Shown: piece by piece, positions 1 to 10,607 of the stretch
Layout of the letters: every line of letters begins with the position of its first letter
Numbering within the stretch: the stretch's first letter is position 1
Source: Fomitopsis serialis
Taxonomy: Eukaryota; Basidiomycota; Agaricomycetes; Polyporales; Fomitopsidaceae
Assembly (NCBI RefSeq): GCF_022376445.1
Contig: NW_025955614.1
Span: 1 to 18,472 of the forward strand
Reading direction: 5' to 3'
DNA length: 18,472 nucleotides
Made by a program: the position numbers and the translations under genes
The notes under the pieces: model-generated
Told to the model about the DNA's origin: nothing
What the model saw: only the letters and a program-made list of their open reading frames with translations
Databases searched by the model: none

Positions 1-2395
1 CTCCCTTCAAGCACGTCTTCGCTGCCTTCGACCGACGCCTTGATGTACGTCAACACAGGCGGCACCTGCAGTCTGCCCATCACACTGCTCTGTTCGCCCC
101 ACAGGCCCAACCCTCCTCCAGCGCCGACCGGCCCAGAAACTTCCCGCACGAGCACATTGTCCCTCACACGATCGCCACCAAGCGTCCGCGGCTTGGTCGC
201 GACGCGGTCATCCACGCCATCCAGCGTCTTCCGCTTGCCCCTGCCCGTCTCGAGCGCGGCGATCTGCACGTCCGTGCTCCAGTCGCCTGGGAACATATCC
301 ACGTCGCGGTCGGCATCGTCTCTCGTGAGGTCCGCGATCCCCCGAACCGCTGTTGCTGCTGCGACGCCGGCGGGCGGGACGACGGGCCAGCTTGCTCAGT
401 GGGCGCGCCCGCGGAGGGGACGTTCGCCGCAGAGGGCACGGAGCCCGGCAACGCGCCGACGAAGCCCGGCTGGATCCGCTTCTTCGTCTTCCGCTTCGCG
501 ACGAGCTGGTTGATCTGCTCCCCGCCGTTCGCGGCCGTGCCGAACCCTGTCTGCGTCTGCATCGATTTGGCCTCGGAGCGCCCGGGCGAGGGCGGCGGCG
601 TCATGCGTGCATTGCCCGCGGCCCGCTGGGCCTCGAGGGCCACTTGGTGAGCGTAGCCGGTGGGGAGAGGTGGCGGGATGAAGCCGAACTTCTTGAGGTA
701 CTGTTCCTGCGCGGACTGGGGGGCGATCCCTTCTAGTTCCTCCGAGTCGAAGCTGAACACGGCCATCGTGCCGTCGGAAGAGACGGCGTACAACGTGAGA
801 CCATCCTGCGACCTGAAAGGCGAACACACTCAATCAATGGAGGAGCTGGGAAAAAGGAATCGTACCAGCTGAGGTCCATAATTTGCCTCTCAAAGACCTC
901 CTTCGCGACGATCAGCGGCCGCGCCGACTTGGTCTGCCATACTGATACCGCGCGATCGTCCGCTCCTAGCGCAACCACAGAGCAGATGTTTGACGCAACG
1001 ACAGGCTGCGACGTATCTCGAAGGAATATGTGCGGATTGTATGCCTGAGCAATACTTAAGATTACGACCGACAAGGACATAATTATGGAGACTTACGGCG
1101 ACTTCAACAGTATTCTCATGGCCCACCAGGCTGATCTCCGAGGTCCAGGTATTGCGAGCGATCACGGCAGCGATGAAAACGTATCCCTCATTGTTCGTGG
1201 CATTCGAAGCTGTAATGTGTGCACCGTCGGGCGACCAGCTAGGGGCTATGCGTGAGACGTGTCATTCGCCAGCACAGACGGACGCACCTCAATCGCCTGA
1301 AGAATGTTCCCGGAGAATGGTCGAACGGCTTTCGGACCTCAGCCTCCACCTGCCAGTCGGTCGTCCTCCATATCCGAACGGAGCGATCGTCAGAGCCCGT
1401 CGCGAGGAACTCTCCTACAGGGTCCCAGCAAACGCCCTTGACGAACCCTTGGTGCTGGTCTATTCGTCGCAAACGTTCTACAGCAAGTAGTGACGCGTCA
1501 GTCAAACGATGTGGACGGAAATTAGTTAGTGAGTAGCTGTACCGAGGGTGTAGCCACACCAGATTAAGACACACGAATCCAGTCCGACTGTAGCGAGGTA
1601 GCGGTCTGCGGGTGACCATGCCATATCCGTGACATCTAGGGTAAAGCATATGAGGTGATGGGTAGTATCCAACATTCGTTCTCGACGTACCACTCTCGTG
1701 CCCCGGCAGCCGTTTGAGAGGCTTCCATCCCTCAAAGTTGACTTCGTCAGAGCCCCAAACCTTGCCCTTGGCGGAACTAATTGAGACATTTCATTGAGCA
1801 CTGCACACTGACATCTAGTACGACGAAGAAAGGAAGTAATGTTCCTCATTGATCCGAGACCAGTGCGAAGGTAGGTGCCTCCCTAACCAAAGCCCACCGG
1901 CCTCTACGTGCGCACTCAGTGAGAATAACTCGACTGGCGCTGTTCCTGGTACTGTGTTGTGAAATTTCGCGAGAGGCCCGTGCCTTCCTGTCTGTAACTG
2001 AGTAGAGCGACTACTCACGGGTCAAGGTCCCAAATCATCACAATCTCGTCGTCGCTGCCACTCGCTAGCCACCGCCCCGAATGCGCCCATCGTACGACAA
2101 GGACAGGTCCCGTGTGCATTGTGAGCGTGCTTAAGCTCTTCGGGGGCCTTCCTGACGCCTCGGACGCTTCGTTGAGGATTGGCTTGGTACTCCAGATGCG
2201 GACCTTCGCGTCGAGGCCGCCCGTGGCTATCCGCGAACCGTCTGGATGGACATGCACAGAGAAGATGGTCACCCTCTTCTCCTGCTCGCCCTTCATGGCA
2301 GAATCTGCGAGACAGCTGGTCAGTAACTGTGCGGGTGGTCAGGCGATGTACGACCGACCTTTATGAATGACCCATGCTGGCTTGGTGAACTTCAT
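1..2395 (-). CDS. HIR1: HIR1/HIRA-type histone H3-H4 chaperone subunit, 5' part
   Basis: Subunit of the nuclear HIR complex, which deposits H3-H4 independently of replication and represses histone genes. The start at 2395 gives MKFTKPAWVIHK, the usual fungal HIR1 N-terminus. Exons (minus): 2359-2395, 2019-2304, 1691-1776, 1543-1635, 1288-1477, 1097-1238, 866-1044, then 812 to the left edge. The seven introns have GT-AG ends; six are 49-65 bp and one is 242 bp (1777-2018). Residues about 15-400 form a WD40 propeller with repeats such as GSDDEIVMIWDLDP, GLDSCVLIW and ATGSDDRSVRIW. A HIRA B-like motif (KRKTKKRIQPGFVG) lies near residue 443. From about residue 494 the frame changes at a run of five C (339-343). 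The next frame continues HIR1-like sequence (DLTRDDADRDVDMFPGDW) to the edge, so a one-base indel is likely. The C-terminal HIR domain lies outside the window. Confidence 0.95.
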
Positions 2396-3109
2396 GGATG
2401 GAAGCGACTTTACAGAGACTAAGTACTATACAACAGAGCAATAAATTAAGTAGACCAACGCAAGCAGCTGAGGATAGTGGGCTCGAGGTCGCCGTGGTAG
2501 TAGACAGAGTGGATGACTATCCGTAAGGATTTAGAACCGGCCGATCGCCTCTAAACCAGTTGTAGCGGAGCTTTAATTCCGTTTAGAACGAGTTTCTAAT
2601 CCGTAAGACGAGTTTATACCGCAACCGGGACGGTCGCGCTCACGTGAATTGTAACTCAGGCGGATTCCCGCTATCGGCTGGTTCGGCAGGGCCAGGGACC
2701 TCAGACACCACAATCTAAAAGGAGCAGAAAGTCGGTAATTTGGAAACTACGCCCCTACGGAAATAGCCGCCGTACGGAGTGCGCCCCTGCCCGATATGGA
2801 AAGTGGTGACACGGCGAGTCACCGCGTAGAGTCCTGCGTGCAGGTCGCTCCTGTCCATGTGTAGAATATGTTTTGAGACCATTTTAGGCATGCATTATGT
2901 GTTTAGTGCACAATATAGTTAACAGTTTGTAGTCCAGTAGGCCAATACCGCCTCGGTGCCTGATGTCACAGCGATGACAGTGTGACAAATCACTGTGACA
3001 GAGACTGTGCCGCCGCCTTCGCAGAGTGGTGGTTCGTGTTCAGCTGCCCCCCCTGCACCCTCGACAACACCCTCTGGTCTGCCGCATCTCTTCTGTCATC
3101 GGAGCAACA
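2396..3109. other. Intergenic region upstream of HIR1, no gene seen
   Basis: These 714 bases lie upstream of HIR1 (minus) and of the small plus-strand gene at 3110, so both promoters should be here. No open frame reads like a protein. Around 2540-2620 there are short AT-rich, loosely repeated motifs (variants of agaacgagttt). Nested short inverted repeats lie at 2964-3000. I could not pick out a convincing TATA box. Confidence 0.6.
2964..3000. repeat. Nested short inverted repeats
   Basis: The 8-base arm tgtcacag (2964-2971) is matched by its complement ctgtgaca (2993-3000). Inside it, acagtg (2977-2982) pairs with cactgt (2991-2996). The motif TGTCAC/GTGACA therefore occurs several times in 40 bases. 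This could be a pair of regulator sites or transposon debris. The arms are short and chance is not excluded. Confidence 0.4.
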
Positions 3110-3377
3110 ATGCTCACCTTTGGACAGGCCACTGCACTCTACACCAAGCCGACCTTTTTTGACTGGACATGCGACACCTGTAGGCGGCCATTAGAGATCC
3201 AAGTGATGAAGAGCAACAAGAAGCAGAACTGTGGGCGATCCTACGTATTGGTGAGCCACAAGTCCGTCCATGCTTGAAGTCTCTGACACTTGTATCAATG
3301 TACCTCAGTGTAGCGCACTGGAACACTGCCGGGCTTGTCCGGCAGTGTACACTCAATGGATCGGCCGAGCTGTGTGA
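3110..3377 (+). CDS. Small protein with GRF-like zinc finger (two exons)
   Basis: Splicing 3110-3250 to 3309-3377 removes a 58-bp GT-AG intron with a GTGAGC donor and a CTCAG acceptor, and gives a 69-residue protein ending in TGA. It contains CDTC (C21, C24), then NCGRSYVLC (N40, G42, R43, Y45, C48), then C54/C57 and W64. That order, CxxC, N-x-G-R-x-aromatic, C, C and a late W, is the pattern of GRF-type zinc fingers, which bind single-stranded DNA or structured nucleic acid in nucleases and repair proteins. The third cysteine appears only after splicing, which supports the intron. The start is uncertain: an in-frame ATG also lies at 3026, but 3110 gives the more protein-like N-terminus. Family membership is inferred from the motif alone. 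Confidence 0.5.
3323..3348. repeat. Perfect 10-bp-arm hairpin
   Basis: The arms acactgccgg (3323-3332) and ccggcagtgt (3339-3348) are exact complements around a 6-base loop. The arm contains CACTG, the kind of end seen in CACTA-like transposons, but the hairpin lies inside the second exon of the GRF-like gene. No matching copy was found near the transposase. Confidence 0.45.
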
Positions 3378-3661
3378 GACGAGGTTGTATTGAAAAAGCG
3401 GAGCGATGATGAGCCCTTAGCTCACCTACCTACCGAAAACACCATTTACGGTTGATATGACGGTACACTAAGTCAGAATGGTCGACGCGCTATCCGTCCG
3501 TTCGAGGGAACCGCCCGATGTTCGAAGCTCAAGCGTCAATGTTCGGAACCCTTAGTGGCAGAGGCAAGCGGTTTAGAAGCGTCGCTACATTGGTAGGACT
3601 CCGGGGCAAGTACATGGCTACGTCAAACTAACTAGTGACGGCCTCGGCAACTCTCGTATCT

Positions 3662-4061
3662 ATGGCCTCGACCTCCACACCCATGACCGCCACCCCTACC
3701 CCTACGAACAGACGGACCAGCGTCGAAGCCACGGTCAGTGTTGACGCGCTCGAGCAGGCTTTCGAGCAACCCGACGAGGGTGCCGTGCGTGCGGCGCTGC
3801 ATCAGGGAAAACCGCCTATTTCCCAAAGCACTTTCATAGTTTTGACGAGCATAAAAAGTGTTTACAAGAGTCCCAATTGGCCTCGAGTGCGCGGAGCAAA
3901 CTCAACCACTTTCCAACACAAGTTCGCTAATTGGGAGATTGATGCATGGGAAAGAAGCACTTGAAATCACCAATGAGATAATGGAAGCACTTGTAAGAAT
4001 TCCAATTAGACGCCCAGAAACCGAGGAGCTCGTCTTAGGAGCATTTGTGACTACTCTCTAG
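3662..4061 (+). CDS. Possible 95-aa protein of unknown function
   Basis: Three open segments in different frames can be joined: 3662-3784, 3829-3886 and 3955-4061. The implied introns are 44 bp (GTGCGT...AAAG) and 68 bp (GTGCGC...AAAG), and the sum, 288 bases, is divisible by three. The N-terminus is rich in Ser, Thr and Pro. The C-terminal part (EITNEIMEALVRIP) looks helical. Both acceptors are AAAG rather than CAG/TAG, and the surroundings are unusually AT-rich, so this may be a decayed gene or chance. No family recognised. Confidence 0.22.
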
Positions 4062-4482
4062 CCGTTGAGAGTGCTTTCAAATATTAACAACCGGTTACTA
4101 GTTCTCTAAGATGCTTATTAATGCCTTCAGATGCACTCAGAGGGGATGACAGTGATCGTAAAAATCGTATTCGGCATTGTACAGTCATGATACAACAATA
4201 GAACACATCCAGCTGCTGAGCGTACAGAAGAGAGGTATTGTGGCTGGAGGGATGGCTGTCAACGATACAAATGGAGACGTGGGGGCGGCGACAAGGGCAA
4301 GGTATGAGACGACCAGAATGGCCGCGAAGATGAAATATTTACGGCCGACCAGCGAGGTCGGGACATCAGCGTAGTCTTACACCACCTGTTGATGATGCTG
4401 CCTTGAGCTGAGTCAATAGCAGACCAACCTAGTATCATGCGCACCTCTGAGTGTGCTGTCCATGCCTCCTCTTCCATCATCC
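4062..4482. other. Intergenic, 3' flank of the DUF6532-like gene
   Basis: These 421 bases lie between the weak plus-strand candidate and the stop codon of the minus-strand gene at 4483. They probably include that gene's 3' untranslated region. The open frames on both strands are short and not protein-like. No repeat or RNA gene was recognised. Confidence 0.5.
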
Positions 4483-7267
4483 TCATGCTGATGGCTGGCT
4501 CTGGGTGCTCGACGACGGGCCGGCCTCTCCACCAGTGTTCTCAGACGACAGGCCCGCGGTTTTCATCCACCGAGAGGACAGACGATCCATGTCGAGGTTG
4601 AGGTTAATAGTGGCGCGCTGTCCTTCCGAGTCGGTCACCTCGAGTTCAGGCTCCGCGATCCTCGCAACAGTTCTGACCCACGGACCCCTTCAGTAGTTCA
4701 AGTATTTGGACGAACTTATTGAGCTTACCGTATGCAGTTGACCAGAGAGTTGTTCATGGATTTGACTAACTCGCTAATCCCCTTGTTGAAACTGGGATTC
4801 TTCGGATCAGCAAACCGGCGAAGCATGTCGATACCGGCTCTGAAGCGGTCGTGCCTGCAGATAAAATCATCAATATCAACTTTGGAAAATTGAAGCAACG
4901 CCAGGCCCAACACACTCCGGCGCGTATGTCTTCTCGTCGAAGTTGATGGTGATGTTACCCTTGAGGGCCTCCTCCAGAGTCACCAGTATCTGACAACATA
5001 TAGATCAGATATTCACCGTGCATTCTGTAGAGCACTTGGTTACTCACCGCGCTGCACACAAGAGCAATCATGTTGCTCGACAGAGGAACCTTGTTGATAT
5101 CGAATATTTCACGGTGCTCAGGGCGCAACGCCTCGGGATTCTGTCCCAGCCACCAATGACGAGCCATCACTTCTGCAATGGCCTCGTTGTGGAACGGGGC
5201 GTCACGTTCGGCCACCCACAGCTGCTCCATGTGAGCTGTTAGTTCTGCCGTCATCTCAATTGAGGGGCTCACCGAGGGCTCAACGTCTGGATCGGGCATG
5301 GTGAGGTTCCCGTGGTGGAAGGTGTCCGAGTCCTTGAGCCACCTGATACGCGCCTCCAAAGCGTTCTGTAGCTTATCCGCGCGGGCCACAGCGTTCAGCC
5401 TTTCGCCGTTGGGTCCAAGGTCAGAGACCTTGATCGACAGGAACTCCTTTTCCACCACACGCTTGGCCTTCTGTTTCACCTCCTGGCGAAACTGCGCTGC
5501 CAGCCTGTAGACCTGAAGCCGGGAAACTGTCACCGGGGACATCCAGAATAGCCATACCACTTACCTTGTGCCGCAGCACCTTTCTCGTGCTGAACTCAGC
5601 CATCATCTTGTCGTATCTCGCCTTGAACTTGGGTGCCCGATAGATCTTGTGCTTGGCTATGACCCTCTCATACATTGACAATGGAGCGTCCCACTTGCCG
5701 ACGACCTTGTCGTTCTGACGGGGCCACGCGTTTTCAACACTGAGGTACGCCCTGAATTCTAGCTGGGCGAGTTGCACGAAAGTCCGGAACGGCTCCTGTT
5801 CGAGTTCAGCGATCACTTCCTCGGAGACCTTCAACGCTTTCGGCTTGCCCTGGGCCTTGACCTTCGCAGTCTTCGACTTCAATTGCGGCTTCTCCTCCGA
5901 CTTCACAATGATCTTAAGACCTTGTTAGCGTTGTACTCCATCAACATTATCCACATACCTCGTCGCTCTCAGAGGCGTTCTCCCCGAGCTCGTCATCGTC
6001 GCTGTCTACCTTATTCTCCTCCTCCGATACGTGATAGGACTGGCTGTCGTCCCCAGAGGCAGCTTTAGATGCGTGCCGAGTGGTGCTAGTCTTGCTCTTA
6101 ACCGCTCCTCGACCCGACGCTTGGGGGGCTCGCAATCCATCAGTATATTGGCTATGCATACCAGGGAAGTTGAACTCACTGTCGTCCTCAGAGTCCTCCA
6201 TCTTCGAGCCTTCCTCTGACAATTGGTCCTTCTCGCTCTCTTCCTCACTCTGTACGCGTGCCGTCCCCTTCCCAGTCCGTGCTCCTGTCTCTCACATGGC
6301 CGTTAGTTTCCCTTCAGACTGGTAAAATCAATCCCACTTACGCAGACGCTGGAGCACCAGGTCCTCATCCTGGGTTAACGCAGGGATTGCGGGACGGCGT
6401 GACTCAATGACTACCTCCGCCCTCTTCTTCCCAGGTGATGGGGCTACCAGTAGTGGGGCACATTAGAGGCACGCATGCAAATGCGGTAGTACGGGCAACT
6501 CACGCGATGTAGGAGAGCTATGCGCCGCAGGCTGCGACGCCCTAGCCCCAACAGCTTTACCGGGGCTCTGCACCTTCGCCCTCTTCTTTTCAGGCCGCTC
6601 AGGGGCTCGCTGGACAAGATCTGTGTCGCTGCCTTCCTTGTCTGATACTTGCTCGGCCTTCCTCTTTCGCGGCCTCGGGCGGGGCTTTGGCTTCGGAGGC
6701 GAAACAACTGTATTCTCTGAACATCGTTAGACTATCAGGCGAGCTTCTCTACCATCCACTTGCCTCTGGCGGTTGCCTTTCCCTTTCCCTTCGACATAGC
6801 GGGTGCATCGCCATCGGAGGGCGAGAAAGATGGTTCCTCTTCCGCCTCCTCTCCACTGGTGTCTTGTTCGTCCCCAGCTACAACCTCAGGCTCTTCATCG
6901 TGGCCTTCAGCATCCTTGTCCAACATCGCCGCACTATTCGCTTGTATGGCTAGAAGGGAGTATAGTTAGCTGATTACGCTGTAGCCACTCGTAACTTACT
7001 TTCTTGACGCTCCTTGTCTGAGGCGGGACTCTTTTTCATATCCGCGAGCAACTTTCGAGCCTTTGTCATGACCTCTTTCTCGGACGCGTCAGGGTTCGTC
7101 ATCCTCACGGCCTCCTTGACGCGCTGGAGAGCATCGCCTTGGTCCACTGTTGCAGAGATCGACGAGGCACCAGATTTCTTGGAGGTCGCCTTGGGCGGGG
7201 CGGGAGCCTTGGAGCTAGTCTTTTTCTTGTCCTTGGTGGCAGCTGATCGCGTTCGGCGAGTGGCCAT
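4483..7267 (-). CDS. DUF6532-like protein with disordered, nuclear-type N-terminal half
   Basis: Ten exons on the minus strand: 7000-7267, 6764-6949, 6504-6716, 6342-6443, 5959-6284, 5565-5912, 5048-5512, 4916-4989, 4729-4854 and 4483-4672, giving 765 residues. Residues 1-365 are low-complexity, with Lys/Arg patches (such as PKPKPRPRPRKRK) and acidic Glu/Asp/Ser stretches, as in chromatin-associated proteins. Residues about 395-715 are folded. Segments such as FHNEAIAEVM, VPLSSNMIALV and a downstream Tyr/His-Phe region resemble DUF6532, a fungal domain of unknown function. Intron 2 (6717-6763) uses a GC donor, AGAG|GCAAGT; GT alternatives break the good reading frame. The last intron may end at GTCAG (used here, 56 bp) or 15 bases earlier. 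Without it the protein would stop at 4725. It is the last gene of the minus-strand cluster, 308 bp downstream of the TET/JBP stop codon. Confidence 0.82.
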
Positions 7268-7575
7268 GGTTATAGCAAAGCGAGAGTACGGCGGAGAGAG
7301 TGTGTGTTGAGGTCAAGGAACTAACGTCGCCAACGCGTCTTGCAGAAGATTTCGGAGATGCGGAGCTGAGCCGAACTCCGGGGCACCATATTGGCCGCGA
7401 ACATCTGTTCCCTAGCTCTTTCCAGCGCAGGGCAAAAAGGCAACCGTGGATATGGTATGAAGCTTTGGAATTGAGAGATACCGTACTTGTTACATGGTAG
7501 GGAGAAATCGGCAGTCCACGTCAACTGATTCCAATACATGCAGATAGACGTAATGGGCGCTGCGCAGCGCTTGTG
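7268..7575. other. Intergenic between TET/JBP and DUF6532-like genes
   Basis: These 308 bases form the 3' flank of the TET/JBP gene and the promoter/5' leader of the DUF6532-like gene, both on the minus strand. No further gene or repeat is seen. This is the only gap in the four-gene minus cluster long enough for an ordinary separate promoter. Confidence 0.5.
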
Positions 7576-10555
7576 TCAATGAAAGTGTCGGTTCCCCTCC
7601 CAACCGTTTCGCCCTCCTTTCGTCCACTTTTCCATCTCCCTGTCGGTGTGGAATACTATGGAAGCACGTCGACCGACGAAGTTTAAATTGAAGTGTGTGA
7701 TGCGGTGGGATGGAAAAGCAATGAAGTCGCCATTTTGCAGTGGCAAAACCAGCCCAGGCTCGTACATGCATAACTCTCCGCCCGTGTGATCTCCCACAAC
7801 AAGCACAACACAGAGGGTTTTGTCTTGCCGGTCCCTGTGAGCCAAAGTGGCAACGTTGATGTTAATAACAAGTGAGAGGAAGGGATGCACTATGGAGTGC
7901 TCGTTCCCTGGGAGGACTTCCGCATCCATGCTGAGGATTTCGTACTCTTCGAGCAACGATTCCTTGATCTGTTGCATTTTAGTGAGCCCATATCAGAGAA
8001 TTCACCAGTAAATATCTTGCCTGCTCGGCCATGAACTCAAACACGTCTCCCAAAATCTCCTCCAGATTGTGATATATCTCCTCGAATTTGCTCATGTCTC
8101 GAGAGGGATAAGGGAGCATCTGTGCGTAGTTAGTGCGGGAGTGATCTTCCTTCTCCATGAGAATGGGATGCAGGTTCGAAGGGATTTTATGTCCCTGGCG
8201 ATGCGCCCTCATCTGAGTATTGACTGTAGACATGAGTGAGATTACAAGACGTACCCTCATGCCGTGACGATTGTACCAAGAGAAATGTAGGGCTGGGAAG
8301 CGGTAGCTTCTGCCCTCGGACGCCGAGTCGGTCTCTTCAAGATTGGCCGACTGTGCATCCAAACATGCGATCATCTTCGACCCCAGTGTCTGTCGCATAG
8401 AGTCCGGCATGCTTGAGAAGATGCAGCCCACCAAAGACCCGTGCTCATCCTCGATCCTGAGCGGACCACTGCAACGGAATTAGCACGCGTAACAGCCTGA
8501 GTGAGTAGCAGCTAACTTGGGAATCACGTACTTGGCATCTGACAGCCCGATCCTGGCGTATTCCTGATAATCAACCCGACGGCCTTTGCTGTACATACTT
8601 GACAACTGGGATGGGTCAGATAAGTCCCTGTAGGAGAACTCTACATGGATGGTACCTTCGCTCTTAACTCGGTAAGACTGTCATGTTTGCTCGCTGTCTC
8701 CGCAAGAGAACGCTGCTCTTCGGTCCATGAAAAGGCTTCGTCCTCGTCCTGTGGTACCGGGTACCGTTGATGCTGGTCCAGATCTAGCTGAAACCCCTGC
8801 AGCGTCACAGTGGCACCATGTGAGCTAGACAGCGACGGCTCGGCAGTTAGGCATGCGCCGCTGCTCTCAACCTCCATCTCATTGTCACTGATATCCGTCA
8901 AAGGTGAGGGCGGATCAAAGCTTGCTGGATCCTCATATTGAAGGCGGAATATGCGATGGCTAACGGTCGTTAGGTGAATGTGCTGAGATTCTTCGAGTAC
9001 CGAAGCGCATGGCGCCCAGACGGCAAGATTTCTAGGGATAGGTTTAAACGTACTGTGATGACGGATCAACGTTTAAAATAAGGCTGATTAGAATGCACCC
9101 TATGCGCACTTACTTGAGATCCAGCGAGTTCAGTGCGTCGTCCGATTGTACTAGATTCCAGCATGCGATCTTGTCTGTTGACATGCTGAGTTCAGCCAGG
9201 ACTGTCCGTGGAAACAGAGTATCGAAAGTCAAAGGAAGCAATTGGCGTAGGCTGGCGACGGCTGGAATAATGTGCTGAATGATAGCCTGACCTGCCGGTG
9301 TAGCTAGTAACAATAATTAGACCGTATACCACGAATATCTTGGTGACGCACTAGGTTCAGGATCTCGAAGCAGGTTTGACAATTGCCATGCAAGATTACC
9401 GACGGACTTCATCAAGGGCACCCGCAAATTCGCAAATGCAACAATGGCAAGAGTGTAAATCGAGCCTGAAGACGCATTAGTTCACTCCAATCTCCCAAAG
9501 CAATGATCGTGGCGTATAGCACCTCCAAGGGCAACAGCGGCAAATTTGCTAGCCGCCGCAATCCAGTACATGAACGTTCGACGACGCGGTGCTCCATCAA
9601 GGCCTCGAATGTGGCGTCGGTAGACCTCCGAGATGCTCAGCGAGTCAGCGCGGCGAAGACTGAAACAATTCTTAGAGGACACATTGCGGTCATGCGGTTG
9701 CACACGACGTACCTTGTGCATTTGCATAGCAATTGCAAATGGTGTATTATGATTAAAAACGCAACCGCCGCGCCATTGCGCTCAATTCGCTTGCATCGCT
9801 GCAGGATGGATGGCAGGCTGTCATCTAAGAAGCCTTCTGCTCCGTCCCCGTGTCTCAGCAAGGTCTGCAAAGAACTTGCGTACTCGCCAAACGAGTCCTC
9901 GGTGACAGCGCTGCCGAGGCGTACCGCAAATGCAGTTACTGACGGAGCCAGAGCCATTGCAGGCCTGCTACGCTCCACCCACTTGCGTAGGCTTGTTCCA
10001 CCCGTCTTTTTGGGACAGGGGGCACCGAATGAGTAGTCGGCCCGCCGATGATGCTTCGATTTCTTGGGCTTTGGTTGAGAGCGAGCACGACTAGGCGTGA
10101 TACCTGTGGAAACCAGTTGTCCGTTGTATGCTGTACTCGCGGAAGCATGGACGTATGGACTCACCACTAGACTGCGCAGTCTCCAGTGATTCCTCCTCCG
10201 TCTCCTCTGCTGCTATGCTCCCGTCCATAGAGCAACATGATAGACTTTCTTCATCTGAGGACGGCGACCTGTAACTCTTGGGAGAGGCCGACACATTCTC
10301 GGTTGCCTGCAGCCGGAATCCCTGCGCTTTTGCGGAGCCACGAAGACGGTGTAGAATGGACTGAAGAGGTTTGTGTGCGAGCGGACAGCGCTCGAGAAGC
10401 TGATCGAGTGCAATAGCCTCATCTAGAGACACCCAGAAATACCAACCGGTCGTGATATCGAACGAAGGTTCAGTTACCTGGTCTGACATGATTGGGATGT
10501 GAAGCGCTCGTCGTGCTATCTCTTTCCGAGTGTCACAAAGCTCTTTGATTGACAT
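7576..10555 (-). CDS. TET/JBP-family 2-oxoglutarate/Fe(II) DNA dioxygenase
   Basis: TET/JBP enzymes oxidise methylpyrimidines in DNA (5-methylcytosine to hydroxymethylcytosine and beyond) using Fe(II) and 2-oxoglutarate, in the nucleus. Exons: 10165-10555, 9713-10103, 9523-9659, 9352-9465, 9114-9303, 8669-9052, 8532-8627, 8255-8468, 8021-8212 and 7576-7968, giving 833 aa. The oxygenase domain is about residues 545-820. It has the Fe ligands H747 and D749 (THRD-like AHRD), G766-G767-E768, the distal H795 (RITHFN) and 2-oxoglutarate Arg R804 (GRRAS), so it looks active. Residues 138-151 are a Lys/Arg-rich likely nuclear signal. Residues about 165-400 are a helical, hydrophobic region of unknown role, followed by an acidic linker. 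Uncertain splices: intron 8628-8668 needs a GTTAAG donor, 8213-8254 (42 bp) keeps frame if retained, and 7969-8020 uses GC-AG (a GT alternative starts at 8005). Confidence 0.92.
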
Positions 10556-10607
10556 ACATGTGATACAAAATGCTTACAAACATCGTTACAGGTCCCTACT
10601 CTATACC

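Noticed and set aside
40..513. Plus-strand open frame of 157 codons
   Set aside because: It lies antisense to the GC-rich HIR1 exon and has no protein-like pattern.
9503..10036. Plus-strand open frame of 177 codons
   Set aside because: It mirrors TET/JBP exons on the minus strand that have good splice sites and a conserved product; it is a shadow frame.
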